This document shows, one piece after another, positions 51,375-61,493 of a DNA stretch of 64,000 nucleotides. The DNA is from Flavobacterium defluvii (GTDB lineage Bacteria; Bacteroidota; Bacteroidia; Flavobacteriales; Flavobacteriaceae), in NCBI RefSeq assembly GCF_900129555.1, contig NZ_FQWC01000003.1, positions 248,001 through 312,000 of the forward strand, read 5' to 3'. Position 1 is the stretch's first letter. Each line of letters begins with the position of its first letter. Under the pieces are notes generated by a model that was not told the origin of the DNA, did no database searches, and saw nothing but the letters and a program-made list of their open reading frames with translations. The translations under genes and the position numbers were made by a program.

Positions 51375-53225
51375 ATGTGTGGAATTGTTGGATATATCGG
51401 CCATCGAGAGGCCTATCCTATAGTTATCAAGGGCTTAAAGCGGCTTGAGTACAGAGGATACGATAGTGCCGGCGTTATGTTGTATGATGACGAATCAGGT
51501 ATTAAAGTTTGTAAAACAAAAGGTAAAGTTTCGGACCTTGAAGCTAAGTCACAAGAAGGTTTTACAATTAATGGAAATATTGGAATTGGGCACACACGCT
51601 GGGCGACTCACGGTGTTCCAAATGACGTGAACTCCCATCCTCATGTTTCTAATTCTGGAGATTTAGTAATCATCCATAACGGAATCATTGAGAATTATGC
51701 TCCTCTTAAGGAAGAATTAATAAAAAGAGGATATACTTTTAAATCTGATACTGATACTGAAGTTTTAGTAAACTTGATTGAAGAGGTTCAGAAAAATGAA
51801 AAAATAAAACTTGGAAAAGCAGTTCAAATCGCTTTAAACCAAGTTGTAGGAGCTTACGCGATTGCGGTTTTTGACAAGAAAAACCCAAATGAAATTGTCG
51901 CTGCAAGATTAGGTAGTCCATTAGCGATTGGAGTTGGTGAAGGAGAATACTTCATTGCTTCTGATGCATCTCCTTTTATCGAATATACTTCGAATGCAGT
52001 ATATTTAGAAGATGGCGAAATGGCTAATATCAGACTGCACAAGCCTCTAAAAATCAGAAAAATTAAAGATGACTCTTTAGTAGATCCTTATATTCAGGAA
52101 CTTCAAATGAATTTGGAGCAGATTGAAAAAGGAGGTTATGACCATTTCATGCTAAAAGAAATCTACGAACAGCCAAGTGTAATTAAAGATACTTACAGAG
52201 GAAGACTTCATGCCAATGAAGGAATCGTTCAAATGGCTGGTGTTGAGGATAACTTAGAAAAATTCTTAAATGCAAAGAGAATTCTGATTGTAGCTTGCGG
52301 TACTTCATGGCATGCAGGTTTAGTAGCTGAATATATCTTTGAAGAATTTACACGTATTCCAGTTGAGGTAGAATATGCTTCTGAGTTTAGATACAGAAAC
52401 CCAATCATCAATAAAGATGATGTGGTAATTGCTATTTCTCAATCTGGAGAAACTGCCGATACTATGGCGGCTATTAAATTAGCAAAAGAAAACGGAGCTT
52501 TTGTATTTGGAGTTTGTAACGTTGTAGGTTCATCTATTTCAAGAGAAAGCCATGCAGGTGCTTACACGCACGCAGGACCAGAAATTGGAGTTGCTTCGAC
52601 AAAAGCATTTACAACTCAAATCACGGTTCTTACCATGATTGCGTTAAGATTAGGAAAAGCAAAAGGAACGTTGTCAAATCCTGATTTCCATGCTTACTTA
52701 CAAGAATTAGAATTAGTTCCTGAGAAAGTTGCAGAAGCTTTAGAAACAAACGACAGAGCAAAAGAAATTGCTGCTAAATTTAAAGATGCTCCAAACTGTC
52801 TTTATTTGGGTAGAGGGTATAATTTCCCTGTAGCACTTGAAGGAGCTTTAAAACTTAAAGAGATCTCTTATATTCACGCAGAAGGTTATCCTGCAGCCGA
52901 AATGAAACACGGACCAATTGCGTTAATTGATGAGCAAATGCCGGTTATTGTAATTGCGCCAAAACAAGGTCATTATGATAAAATTGTAAGTAATATTCAG
53001 GAGATTAAATCAAGAAGCGGTAAAATCATTGCTGTTGTTACTAAAGGAGATATTCAGGTTCGTGAATTAGCTGATTATGTAATCGAAATTCCTGAAACTT
53101 CGGATGCATTATCTCCGCTAATTACTACAATTCCATTACAATTACTCTCATACTATATTGCAGTAATGAGAGGATGTAATGTCGATCAGCCACGTAACTT
53201 AGCAAAATCTGTTACTGTAGAATAG
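51375..53225 (+). CDS. glmS: glutamine-fructose-6-phosphate aminotransferase
   Basis: A 616-residue protein. C2 (MCGIVGYIG) is the glutamine-hydrolysing nucleophile, and GHTRWATHGVPNDVNSHPH belongs to the glutaminase domain. Two SIS domains follow, with CGTSWHAGLVAEYI, SQSGETADTM and the final PRNLAKSVTVE. It makes glucosamine-6-phosphate, the first step to UDP-GlcNAc for peptidoglycan and LPS. It is the last gene of the GT5-DUF4270-glmS operon, only 7 nt after DUF4270. A strong terminator at 53250-53278 ends the unit. No glmS ribozyme is recognisable upstream. Confidence 0.97.
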   Translation: MCGIVGYIGHREAYPIVIKGLKRLEYRGYDSAGVMLYDDESGIKVCKTKGKVSDLEAKSQEGFTINGNIGIGHTRWATHGVPNDVNSHPHVSNSGDLVIIHNGIIENYAPLKEELIKRGYTFKSDTDTEVLVNLIEEVQKNEKIKLGKAVQIALNQVVGAYAIAVFDKKNPNEIVAARLGSPLAIGVGEGEYFIASDASPFIEYTSNAVYLEDGEMANIRLHKPLKIRKIKDDSLVDPYIQELQMNLEQIEKGGYDHFMLKEIYEQPSVIKDTYRGRLHANEGIVQMAGVEDNLEKFLNAKRILIVACGTSWHAGLVAEYIFEEFTRIPVEVEYASEFRYRNPIINKDDVVIAISQSGETADTMAAIKLAKENGAFVFGVCNVVGSSISRESHAGAYTHAGPEIGVASTKAFTTQITVLTMIALRLGKAKGTLSNPDFHAYLQELELVPEKVAEALETNDRAKEIAAKFKDAPNCLYLGRGYNFPVALEGALKLKEISYIHAEGYPAAEMKHGPIALIDEQMPVIVIAPKQGHYDKIVSNIQEIKSRSGKIIAVVTKGDIQVRELADYVIEIPETSDALSPLITTIPLQLLSYYIAVMRGCNVDQPRNLAKSVTVE

Positions 53226-53249
53226 ATATTTCAAAATATAAAAAATGTT

Positions 53250-53278
53250 AAAAAGCGAGATTTAGGTCTCGCTTTTTT
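53250..53278 (+). terminator. glmS terminator
   Basis: An 11-bp stem AAAAAGCGAGA / TCTCGCTTTTT with a 6-nt loop and a T-tail. The 34 nt from 53245 are repeated exactly at 54067-54100. Confidence 0.9.
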
Positions 53279-53356
53279 GTATAATTTGAAAGTTTTTGAT
53301 TGTTAATTGTATGTTTGTGAATTATAATATAAATTAATTAGAAAAGAATTTTAAAG

Positions 53357-54049
53357 ATGAAAAAAGTATTGCTTATAGGGTTTAGTTTGTTTTTTCTGTG
53401 TTCAAATGCACAAAATTTAACTCCAACATCTACTATTTCGATTAGTGGAAGTGCTGATAGTTTTAAAGGAGGTTATACGTTTTCATATGCGACGGCAGGA
53501 ACACCTTGGAATGGTTCACTAATCAGTTATGGTGGTTTTTATAATAATAGTTATGATACACAAATAAGTTCTGACTATGGACCAAATGGAGGAAATCATA
53601 TTTCATTTAGGACTAGAAATGGAGATGCAAATATTTGGAATCCTTGGATTGAACTTGCGACAAAAGGGAATAATACATTTGTTGGTAATCAAGTTATAAA
53701 TGGAAATGTGGGGATAGGTAAAACAAATCCAACAAATAAATTGGATGTGAACGGGACAATACATTCTAGGGAAGTTAAAGTTGATATGGATAATTGGTCA
53801 GATTTCGTTTTCAAAAAAGAATATCAATTGCCAACAATTCAGGAAGTAGAAAAGTATATTAAAGAAAAAGGTCATTTAGAAAATATCCCAAATGAAGAAG
53901 AAGTATTAAAGGAAGGGATCAATTTAGGAGAAATGAATGCCAAACTACTTCAAAAAATAGAAGAATTAACATTGTACGTTATTGAGCAAAATAAACAGAT
54001 TACAGATTTGCAAAACCGACTGGTAAAAATTGAATCAACTTCGAATTAG
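53357..54049 (+). CDS. secreted tail-fibre-like protein with C-terminal coiled coil
   Basis: A 230-residue protein with a signal peptide (MKKVLLIGFSLFFLCSNAQ). Its body has Gly/Asn/Ser-rich strands, then NGNVGIGKTNPTNKLDVNGTI (residues 115-135), the motif preceding trimeric fibre and peptidase S74-like ends in Bacteroidota. The C-terminus (EYQLPTIQEVEKYIKEKGHLENIPNEEEV followed by a helix with regular Leu/Ile) is a coiled coil. Such proteins are common surface or fibre proteins of unknown role. It is bounded by two copies of the same terminator, suggesting insertion at the glmS end. Confidence 0.75.
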   Translation: MKKVLLIGFSLFFLCSNAQNLTPTSTISISGSADSFKGGYTFSYATAGTPWNGSLISYGGFYNNSYDTQISSDYGPNGGNHISFRTRNGDANIWNPWIELATKGNNTFVGNQVINGNVGIGKTNPTNKLDVNGTIHSREVKVDMDNWSDFVFKKEYQLPTIQEVEKYIKEKGHLENIPNEEEVLKEGINLGEMNAKLLQKIEELTLYVIEQNKQITDLQNRLVKIESTSN

Positions 54050-54071
54050 TAAGAAGTGTAATGAGTATGTT

Positions 54072-54101
54072 AAAAAGCGAGATTTAGGTCTCGCTTTTTT
54101 T
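54072..54101 (+). terminator. second copy of the glmS-type terminator
   Basis: The stem AAAAAGCGAGA / TCTCGCTTTTTT is the same as at 53250-53278 and lies 22 nt after the tail-fibre-like gene. A 34-nt exact match (54067-54100) includes bases beyond the stem. Confidence 0.88.
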
Positions 54102-54187
54102 GTTTTTAGAATTTTACTTTAACATAAATTTTGTAAGATTTAAAATATAAATATATATTTGTAGGAAATATTTTAAATTTTGAATTT

Positions 54188-54634
54188 ATGCGCCTTTCTC
54201 TACTTTTTATTTTGTTTCACTTCTTTTATTTCTCAAATGCACAAACTAAACTGACTTTTAGTTATGATGGTGCAGGAAATCAAACAAATAGAACATTATG
54301 TATTAATTGTTTATCAAAATCTGTAAAAGAAGTTAAAGAAATTGAAGCAATTGTTGAAAATGATTTAGAGAAATTCTTCTCCGAAGATGTTATTTCCTAT
54401 TATCCAAATCCAGTAAAAGAAGAGCTTTATCTGCAGTGGCAGTTAGCAAACGACAATTTTGTGACTTCTGTTCATGTCTATTCTATAACAGGACAGGTTT
54501 TACGATCCTTTCAGACCAGCGATACTATAAATACCCTCAATATACCTTTTCAACAATATCCGACTGGTATGTATCTGGTGCTGCTTTCTTATAAAGACGG
54601 AGGAGAAAAATCTATTAAAATCATTAAACAATAA
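54188..54634 (+). CDS. small secreted protein with T9SS type A sorting domain
   Basis: A 148-residue protein: signal peptide (MRLSLLFILFHFFYFSNAQ), then a short YD-repeat-like stretch LTFSYDGAGNQTNRTLCINC, a helical linker, and from about residue 75 a T9SS sorting domain (YYPNPVKEELYLQW ... YPTGMYLVLLSYKDGGEKSIKIIKQ). It lies 6 nt before the RHS gene, so the two are co-transcribed. The YD-like motif resembles the RHS repeats of the next protein. It may dock with the RHS protein and provide its sorting signal; this is inference. Confidence 0.85.
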   Translation: MRLSLLFILFHFFYFSNAQTKLTFSYDGAGNQTNRTLCINCLSKSVKEVKEIEAIVENDLEKFFSEDVISYYPNPVKEELYLQWQLANDNFVTSVHVYSITGQVLRSFQTSDTINTLNIPFQQYPTGMYLVLLSYKDGGEKSIKIIKQ

Positions 54635-54640
54635 TTGGCT

Positions 54641-57600
54641 ATGAGGAAGTTTTATATTACTGTTTTATTTTTAGTATTTGGTCTATTTGGATTTGGACAA
54701 TCTACAGAAGTGGGTGTTACAGAAGGACAATTATCTGTTTCTCTATCAGGTGCTGCAACTTATACGATTCCAATTGCGGTTCCTCCAGGAATTAATGGAG
54801 TCGTGCCTCAAATTAGTTTGTCATATAATAGTCAGTCAGGAAATGGAATGGCAGGCTACGGATGGAATATAGCCGGACTTTCAACAATTTCAAGAATTCC
54901 TGCAACTAAATTTCATGACGATGTTATTGATGCAGTTGATTTTAATGCCTTAGATCGATTTGCATTAGATGGTCAGCGGTTAATAGTCAAAAATGGAACT
55001 AATGGAGTCTACGGCGCTGATAAAACTATCTATGAAACGGAAAGTTTTTCTAATATTAAAATCACCTCTTTTGGTGTTCATCCTTCTGGAGCAAATTATG
55101 GTCCCGCTTATTTTTTAGTAGAATATCCAGATGGTTCAAAAGCTTATTATGGTAATTCAATAGGTTCTCGATCTGTAACAGATTGGGCAATTACTTATTG
55201 GGAAAATCCTCAAGGAGTAAGAATAAGCTATAATTATTCTGGTGGAGATAATAGTTTTAATAATATATTAAAGATAATATCTATAAAATATGGTAGTATT
55301 ACAACTGCAACACCTATAAATGAAATTATATTTAAATATGATGATAGGAAACGTGCTGAACAGTCATACGTAGGTGGTCTAAGCATTATAAGAAATACAA
55401 TTCTCAAAGAAATTAATGTTATTGGAAATGGATTAGGTTTTAGAAATTATGTTTTAGATCAAGAAACAACTTCTTTGAATTATCAACGTTTAAAATCTAT
55501 TACAGAAAAAAGCGGCGATAATACTAAAAGTTATAATCCTACTAGTTTTAGCTATGATGATACTAATAGTCCTACTCCACTAAAAGCAAATGTAGAAGCA
55601 ACACTAGGATGGTCAGGGATAAATAATTTGAACACTGATTATATTACTGGTGATTTTGATAATGATGGCAAAACAGATATTATTTTATATTCAAAAACGA
55701 TAGGCTTAAAAAATAAATATACTTTGTTTTCAAACATTACATCAGGAAGACTTAATCCAGGCCAACAAGATAATGTAGGAACTTTTGAAAATATTTTTCC
55801 TGCTGCTTTTTTAAGTTCAGATAATAAGTTATTACCACAAGGATGGGCTGTTGTAAAAAAAACAGATCAAAATTGTGTCATTTCACTGCATGGTTCTGGT
55901 TCAACTTCAGCGACTACGAAGCATTATGAAAAGACGTACAATTTTAGTAAGACAGTAACTAAAGCATCAAATTGGTCCTATTGCGATCCTAAAGACTATA
56001 AAGGAGTGGTTTTAGAAAACATTCCTGTCGATTATTATAGTGGAGATTTTAATGGAGACGGTCTTACGGATGTCATCGCAGTTGAAAAAAGTTTCTATTA
56101 TGATATGACAGTCTGTAATTTTGGAAATCATACAACAGAATATCAAAGGCCACTTTATCAGGGTGGAACTGTTCATCTTTTTAATTTAGATAGACGCCTT
56201 ACTTCTGATCAACCAGATAATATTGGAAATATTACTATGAGTGTTGGTAATGATACAAAAATCTATATAGCTGATTTTAATGGTGATGGGAAATCTGATA
56301 TTTATGTTTTAGAATCTGGTTTTATAAAAATATATACTTTAAATAAAGACAATAAATTAACATTATTATATAAAAATGCATCAGCAGATCCTGGAATCGC
56401 TCTTGACAAACCCATTTTAATAGGAGATTATAATGGTGATGGTAAAATTGATTTTGTAATACCTAATGAACTGAATAAAGATAGTTGGAATTTTTATATT
56501 GCTACAGGTACAGGATTTAATAAAATAAATTCTAGTATAGGAATTTTATATGAATATGGAAAGCAAACCTATTTCGAGGTAAAGGGGGAAGACGGTGTCA
56601 CTAGATTTCCATATAGCTTAAAGGAAAGTACTTATATAGCTAATGATTATAACGGAGATGGTAAAACAGACATTTTATATCAACAAAATTTAACAGCAGC
56701 GCAAGATGGTTTTTTTGGAAAAACAGGATCTCCAATAGTAACAAAATTGATTTTATATGAAAATCAAATCGTTACAGATAAAGAAGTTAAATTCTCTGCA
56801 ATTGGTGCTCCAGAAGAGTTTGCAGGAATAGGCAGAAACTCTATACCTGTATTTACTAATCACAATCAAGTGAATCAAAATTTAGAGTACAGTGTGATTT
56901 ATGATAATATGATCAAATCTTTTAAAAGTCCAAAAGATAATCGTGAAGATGTACTCTTAAAACGAATTACAAATGGAAATGGAATAAAAGAAACCATAAC
57001 TTATAAACCTTTAAAACAAGATCCATATGAACCTATTTATAGTCCAACAGCTCTAATAGAGACTTTTCCCAATACTGACATTGTAATTGCACCAGGCTTT
57101 AAGATTGTTTCAATGTTGGAAAAACAGAGAAATGGCAATGTTTATAAAAAACAACAGTACTCTTATCTAGGTGCAGTTTCTAATTTAGAAGGCCTTGGCT
57201 TTTTAGGTTTTCGATCTACATCTAAAACAAACTGGTATGAAAACGACTCTCAAATAATTTCAACGATCTCTAAAAATGATATCAGTTTGAGAGGTGTCAA
57301 TATTGAAAATTATACAACACTTGGAAGACATGAACCTCTTACTGTTTCAGGGACTATTACATCTAATACAATAATTAAAGAAAAGGATTATACCGTAACC
57401 ACAACAGACAACTTAGTTGCAATACAAAGTATAACCTTGAAGCCGGGAGTGTGGATCAAATCTGGCAGCACATTTACGGCAAAAATAAATGAAGAAGCAA
57501 ATAAGTCATCAAACACGCCGACAAACTATATTACAAAATCAAGATTATTTTATGATGCAGAACTGTTGTCAAATAAAGTTTTTAAAGTTAAAAATAGTAC

Positions 57601-60600
57601 AGCTAAACAATATAATGGATTAGAAAATACAAGTTCGGAGACAGTTACAGAATACGATACTTATAATAATCCGCTTAAGGCAACAACATTATTAAAAGAA
57701 GGGGGTACAACAATTCAAACTACAGTTTCGAACATGGCGTATCAAAACTCTCCAACGGCATCGCCATACATCGTGGGCAGACCAATGAATAAAAATCAAA
57801 TTGTGACCGTTACGGGAGATGTCATGTCAACCGAAGAAATATATGAGTACAAAAATAACTTATTGAGTCAAGTCAAAAAGAAAGGAACAAATACAGATTA
57901 TATTACGGAGGATAATGAGTATGATAGTTTTGGGAATGTTGTTAAAAAAACTATCTCAGCAACTGGTTTGACACCAAGAGTGACTAGTTATGGATATGAT
58001 ACATCCGGCCGATATCTAACGCTAAGTATAGATGTAGAAGGTTTGTCGACAATATTTCTTTACAATGCTGATGGGACATTACAATCAGAAAAAAATCCAT
58101 ACGGCCTGACTAAGTCGTATGAATATGATTCATGGTTTAAAAAAACTAAGGTAAAAGATTATTTAGGTAATACAAACAATTTTGTTTATAAACGTATTGG
58201 AAATGAAACTGTTGTAACATCAACAGCCGATGATGGAAGTTCTACACAAGAAACGTTTGATGATTTAGGCCGAAAAATAAAGTCTGGAGTAAAGGATATT
58301 AGCGGATCATTCTCATTTGTTGATTATTTATATGACATTTACGATAGAAATTATAAAGTAAGCGAACCTTATTTTGAATCATCACCAAAACAATGGAATG
58401 AAGTACTATTTGATGTTTATGGAAGAAATAAGCGGAGTATAGCTTTTACAGGAAAAACTACAGATATCACTTATTCGGGGCTGACAACCACAGTAAATGA
58501 CGGAGTAAAAACAAAGATGTCAACAAAAAATGCAATCGGTAATGTGATATCTATGACAGACACTCCTGGAGGAACAGTTAAGTACATTTATTTTGCCAAT
58601 GGTAATTTGAAAGAATCAGAATATAATGGAGTTAAAACCACAATATCACAAGATGGCTGGGGAAGAAAAACAAAGCTAGTAGATGCTTCTGCCGGAACCT
58701 ATACTTATGAATATAATGCATTTGGTGAAAAAGTAAAAGAAACAACTCCAAACGGAACAACTATTTACATTCTTGATGATGTTGGAAAAATAAAACAAAA
58801 AACAATCTCAGGAATAAATACAAATTCTAAAACAACATATACATACGATTCATCGTCTAAGTTGCTTTTAAATTCAAAGTTTGAGGATTTTAGTAACGGA
58901 ACCAATACCATTATAAATGAATATATTTATGATAGTTATAAAAGAGTTAGCAAGTCTGTTGAAACAACTCCGTTTGCAGTTTTCACAAAACAGATAAGTT
59001 ATGATGCATTTGGAAGGATAGAACTGGAAACTTCAACCGCGGCTGCAGGAGGAAAATCAAGCAGTAAAACTATTAAGAATGTATATAAAAATGGGGCACA
59101 CTGGCAAATATTGGATAATACTAATAGTGCTGTTTTATGGCAGGTTAATACTGTAAATGCCAGAGGACAGCTACGTACAGCTCAAAATGGACCTATTACA
59201 ATTACCAATGAATATGATACTTATGGATTAGCATCCCAGTTTAAATATGATAAAACAGCAGGCTCACTAAATATTCTAACATTGAATACAGTTTTTGACG
59301 CCAAGCAAGGTAACTTAACCAGTAGAACAAACAGTTTATTTAGCAGAAACGAGAGCTTTAAATACGATTCACAAGACCGTTTAACAGAATTTACAAATGT
59401 TAAAGGAGTACAGGAAAAACAATTGTATGATGATCAGGGAAGAATAACGCAAAACGATTTAGGAACCTATGGATATACTTTAAAGGATAAGCCGTATCAA
59501 AATAACTCGATTACAGTTACACCAGAGGCATTAACCTATTATACAGCAAAGCCAACACAAATTATTAGTTATAATACTTTTAAAAGTCCTGTACAGATTG
59601 AAGAACCTGGAATTGATAAAATAAGTTTTAACTATAATGATGCAAATAGCCGTACTGCTATGTTTTATGGCGGTTTGCAAGATGATAAGCTACAAAGGCC
59701 ATTACGCAAATATTATTCTGCCGATGGAACTATGGAAATAAAGCAAAATATGCTGACTGGTGCGTTTGAATTTGTAACTTACATAGGTGGTGATGGTTAC
59801 AGTGCACCAATTGTAGTAAATAGCAATGGTACAACTCAGAATTATTTATATTTACAAAGAGATTATCAAGGTAGTATTTTGTCTATTACTGATGCTAACG
59901 GGACGGTACTCGAAAAACGACTGTTTGATGCCTGGGGAGCTATAGTAAGTGTGAAAGACGGAGCAGGAAATGTTCTTATGGGGCTTACAGTTTTAGATCG
60001 TGGTTACACAGGTCACGAACATTTGCAAAGTGTAGGACTTATAAATATGAACGGTCGTATATATGATCCGAAATTGCACCGTTTTTTACAGCCTGATAAT
60101 TTTGTACAGGATCCGTTTAATACGCAAAACTATAATAGGTATGGGTATGTTTTAAATAATCCTTTAAAATATACTGATTATAATGGAGAAAAGTTCAAGT
60201 TAACTTTTAATGACATATTTGCCGGAATTGAAATAATTGGGGGTGTAGCATTAACGATATTTTCTTCTGGAACAGGTGTTGCTATAGGTGCTGGATTAAT
60301 CTCGGCAGGTGTTGGGCATTTTGCAGCAGCTTACAATGAGTTTAAACAAACTGGTGATTGGGGAGCTGCTTCTAAAAATTCGGGTGTGTTTTTTAACATA
60401 TCCTTTAAAACAGATTTTGGTTATGATGATTCTAAAGATAAACCGAATGGTATTACTCAAAACCTAACTGTTGATGATAATTACATAAATGTGACTAAAA
60501 TTGATAAAAATTCAAAAGGTTTAAAAAACAATATAATTCCTTGTGTAATATGTCATCATACTTTAGATAGAGGTGAAATTTTTCAATCAGAGTTAATGGA

Positions 60601-61048
60601 ATCACAATCAAAATTTGTGAATGGAGCGCTAAATACTACATTTGGAGTTGTTGGTACAATTGGTGCTGTAGCTGCAATTCCAGAAACTGGAGGTGCATCC
60701 GGACTTGCATTAAGTTTGACAATTGGACAAGCTTCAATTGGAATGGCTCAAATGGCTGATTCTTTTAATGATAGACCAAGTGAGATTCTTCATAGTTACT
60801 CAACAGTTCCTGGTTTAATAGCAGGTCAACGAGGTAGTAAATATGCCACTATGATAGATTTTACTTCTGCATGGGTTACTGGGAGCGTAGGGAATGCTCC
60901 TATACTTAGAGGGAATACTATAGGAGCGTGGAATAGTGCTAAGGAATTATATCGAGGGGAAAAGGTGATGTATAATGCCGTTTCAACTTACAGTACATAT
61001 GGTACTTATAATAGTGGTTTTTCTTTACTATTTAATAATAAACAATAA
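54641..61048 (+). CDS. SpvB/FG-GAP/RHS polymorphic toxin-like protein
   Basis: The ATG at 54641 is preferred to a TTG 6 nt upstream; it gives 2135 residues with a signal peptide (MRKFYITVLFLVFGLFGFGQ). Domains in order are: SpvB/TcaC-like (about 20-230); five FG-GAP repeats with D-x-D/N-x-DGxxD motifs near 335, 468, 545, 596 and 668; YD/RHS repeats from about 1080; and the RHS core near 1736-1850 (RDYQGSILSITDANG, NGRIYDPKLHRFLQPDN). The last roughly 285 residues, after DYNGE, are of different type and likely the toxin tip. They contain CVICHH and hydrophobic stretches. Toxic activity is not identified. Confidence 0.9.
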   Translation: MRKFYITVLFLVFGLFGFGQSTEVGVTEGQLSVSLSGAATYTIPIAVPPGINGVVPQISLSYNSQSGNGMAGYGWNIAGLSTISRIPATKFHDDVIDAVDFNALDRFALDGQRLIVKNGTNGVYGADKTIYETESFSNIKITSFGVHPSGANYGPAYFLVEYPDGSKAYYGNSIGSRSVTDWAITYWENPQGVRISYNYSGGDNSFNNILKIISIKYGSITTATPINEIIFKYDDRKRAEQSYVGGLSIIRNTILKEINVIGNGLGFRNYVLDQETTSLNYQRLKSITEKSGDNTKSYNPTSFSYDDTNSPTPLKANVEATLGWSGINNLNTDYITGDFDNDGKTDIILYSKTIGLKNKYTLFSNITSGRLNPGQQDNVGTFENIFPAAFLSSDNKLLPQGWAVVKKTDQNCVISLHGSGSTSATTKHYEKTYNFSKTVTKASNWSYCDPKDYKGVVLENIPVDYYSGDFNGDGLTDVIAVEKSFYYDMTVCNFGNHTTEYQRPLYQGGTVHLFNLDRRLTSDQPDNIGNITMSVGNDTKIYIADFNGDGKSDIYVLESGFIKIYTLNKDNKLTLLYKNASADPGIALDKPILIGDYNGDGKIDFVIPNELNKDSWNFYIATGTGFNKINSSIGILYEYGKQTYFEVKGEDGVTRFPYSLKESTYIANDYNGDGKTDILYQQNLTAAQDGFFGKTGSPIVTKLILYENQIVTDKEVKFSAIGAPEEFAGIGRNSIPVFTNHNQVNQNLEYSVIYDNMIKSFKSPKDNREDVLLKRITNGNGIKETITYKPLKQDPYEPIYSPTALIETFPNTDIVIAPGFKIVSMLEKQRNGNVYKKQQYSYLGAVSNLEGLGFLGFRSTSKTNWYENDSQIISTISKNDISLRGVNIENYTTLGRHEPLTVSGTITSNTIIKEKDYTVTTTDNLVAIQSITLKPGVWIKSGSTFTAKINEEANKSSNTPTNYITKSRLFYDAELLSNKVFKVKNSTAKQYNGLENTSSETVTEYDTYNNPLKATTLLKEGGTTIQTTVSNMAYQNSPTASPYIVGRPMNKNQIVTVTGDVMSTEEIYEYKNNLLSQVKKKGTNTDYITEDNEYDSFGNVVKKTISATGLTPRVTSYGYDTSGRYLTLSIDVEGLSTIFLYNADGTLQSEKNPYGLTKSYEYDSWFKKTKVKDYLGNTNNFVYKRIGNETVVTSTADDGSSTQETFDDLGRKIKSGVKDISGSFSFVDYLYDIYDRNYKVSEPYFESSPKQWNEVLFDVYGRNKRSIAFTGKTTDITYSGLTTTVNDGVKTKMSTKNAIGNVISMTDTPGGTVKYIYFANGNLKESEYNGVKTTISQDGWGRKTKLVDASAGTYTYEYNAFGEKVKETTPNGTTIYILDDVGKIKQKTISGINTNSKTTYTYDSSSKLLLNSKFEDFSNGTNTIINEYIYDSYKRVSKSVETTPFAVFTKQISYDAFGRIELETSTAAAGGKSSSKTIKNVYKNGAHWQILDNTNSAVLWQVNTVNARGQLRTAQNGPITITNEYDTYGLASQFKYDKTAGSLNILTLNTVFDAKQGNLTSRTNSLFSRNESFKYDSQDRLTEFTNVKGVQEKQLYDDQGRITQNDLGTYGYTLKDKPYQNNSITVTPEALTYYTAKPTQIISYNTFKSPVQIEEPGIDKISFNYNDANSRTAMFYGGLQDDKLQRPLRKYYSADGTMEIKQNMLTGAFEFVTYIGGDGYSAPIVVNSNGTTQNYLYLQRDYQGSILSITDANGTVLEKRLFDAWGAIVSVKDGAGNVLMGLTVLDRGYTGHEHLQSVGLINMNGRIYDPKLHRFLQPDNFVQDPFNTQNYNRYGYVLNNPLKYTDYNGEKFKLTFNDIFAGIEIIGGVALTIFSSGTGVAIGAGLISAGVGHFAAAYNEFKQTGDWGAASKNSGVFFNISFKTDFGYDDSKDKPNGITQNLTVDDNYINVTKIDKNSKGLKNNIIPCVICHHTLDRGEIFQSELMESQSKFVNGALNTTFGVVGTIGAVAAIPETGGASGLALSLTIGQASIGMAQMADSFNDRPSEILHSYSTVPGLIAGQRGSKYATMIDFTSAWVTGSVGNAPILRGNTIGAWNSAKELYRGEKVMYNAVSTYSTYGTYNSGFSLLFNNKQ

Positions 61049-61052
61049 TAGA

Positions 61053-61493
61053 ATGATATTCAAAAGAAACAAAAAATATTTACTACATCGGTTTTTAATA
61101 TCCCATATATTTCTATTTTTTTTAATCTTAGGAAATAAATTAAATCTTGGAAAGATATTTATGGTTTGGATTTTAACTGTAATTATTCCTAATGTAATTT
61201 TCTCTCTTATTAAGAGTTTAAGTTCTATAGAGTTTCAAAATGATCATATTCAATTGATTTTTAATAAGTGGTTTTTTAAAAAAGATATAAAATCATATAG
61301 GTATGAGGATTTATTGTTTACTTATAAACAAGAAAATGAAGGAAAAGCTTGGGGTACACGTTTTAGAATTTATAAAAAAGGAGAAGAAAAAAGCTTATTT
61401 AGCGTAAGCGAGCTAGATGGTTGGTATGATGAAAATATTGAAGAAATTATACAAGAATTAAATAAAATAGGAATTGAGGTCAAAACGAAATGA
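61053..61493 (+). CDS. candidate immunity protein to the RHS tip
   Basis: The start at 61053 (MIFKRNKKYLLHRFL), 4 nt after the RHS stop, gives 146 residues; longer frames would overlap the RHS gene. It has two hydrophobic helices (about 11-28 and 34-54), then a soluble domain with SYRYEDLLFTYKQENEGKAW and IYKKGEEKSLFSVSELDGWYDE, resembling a small membrane-anchored PH-like domain. Its position directly after the toxin tip is the standard immunity-gene position. Having membrane helices, it would act at the inner membrane. The identification rests on context. Confidence 0.62.
   Translation: MIFKRNKKYLLHRFLISHIFLFFLILGNKLNLGKIFMVWILTVIIPNVIFSLIKSLSSIEFQNDHIQLIFNKWFFKKDIKSYRYEDLLFTYKQENEGKAWGTRFRIYKKGEEKSLFSVSELDGWYDENIEEIIQELNKIGIEVKTK

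Noticed and set aside
51300..51375. glmS ribozyme upstream of glmS
   Set aside because: glmS starts 7 nt after DUF4270, leaving no room for the ribozyme core, and no conserved core sequence is visible.
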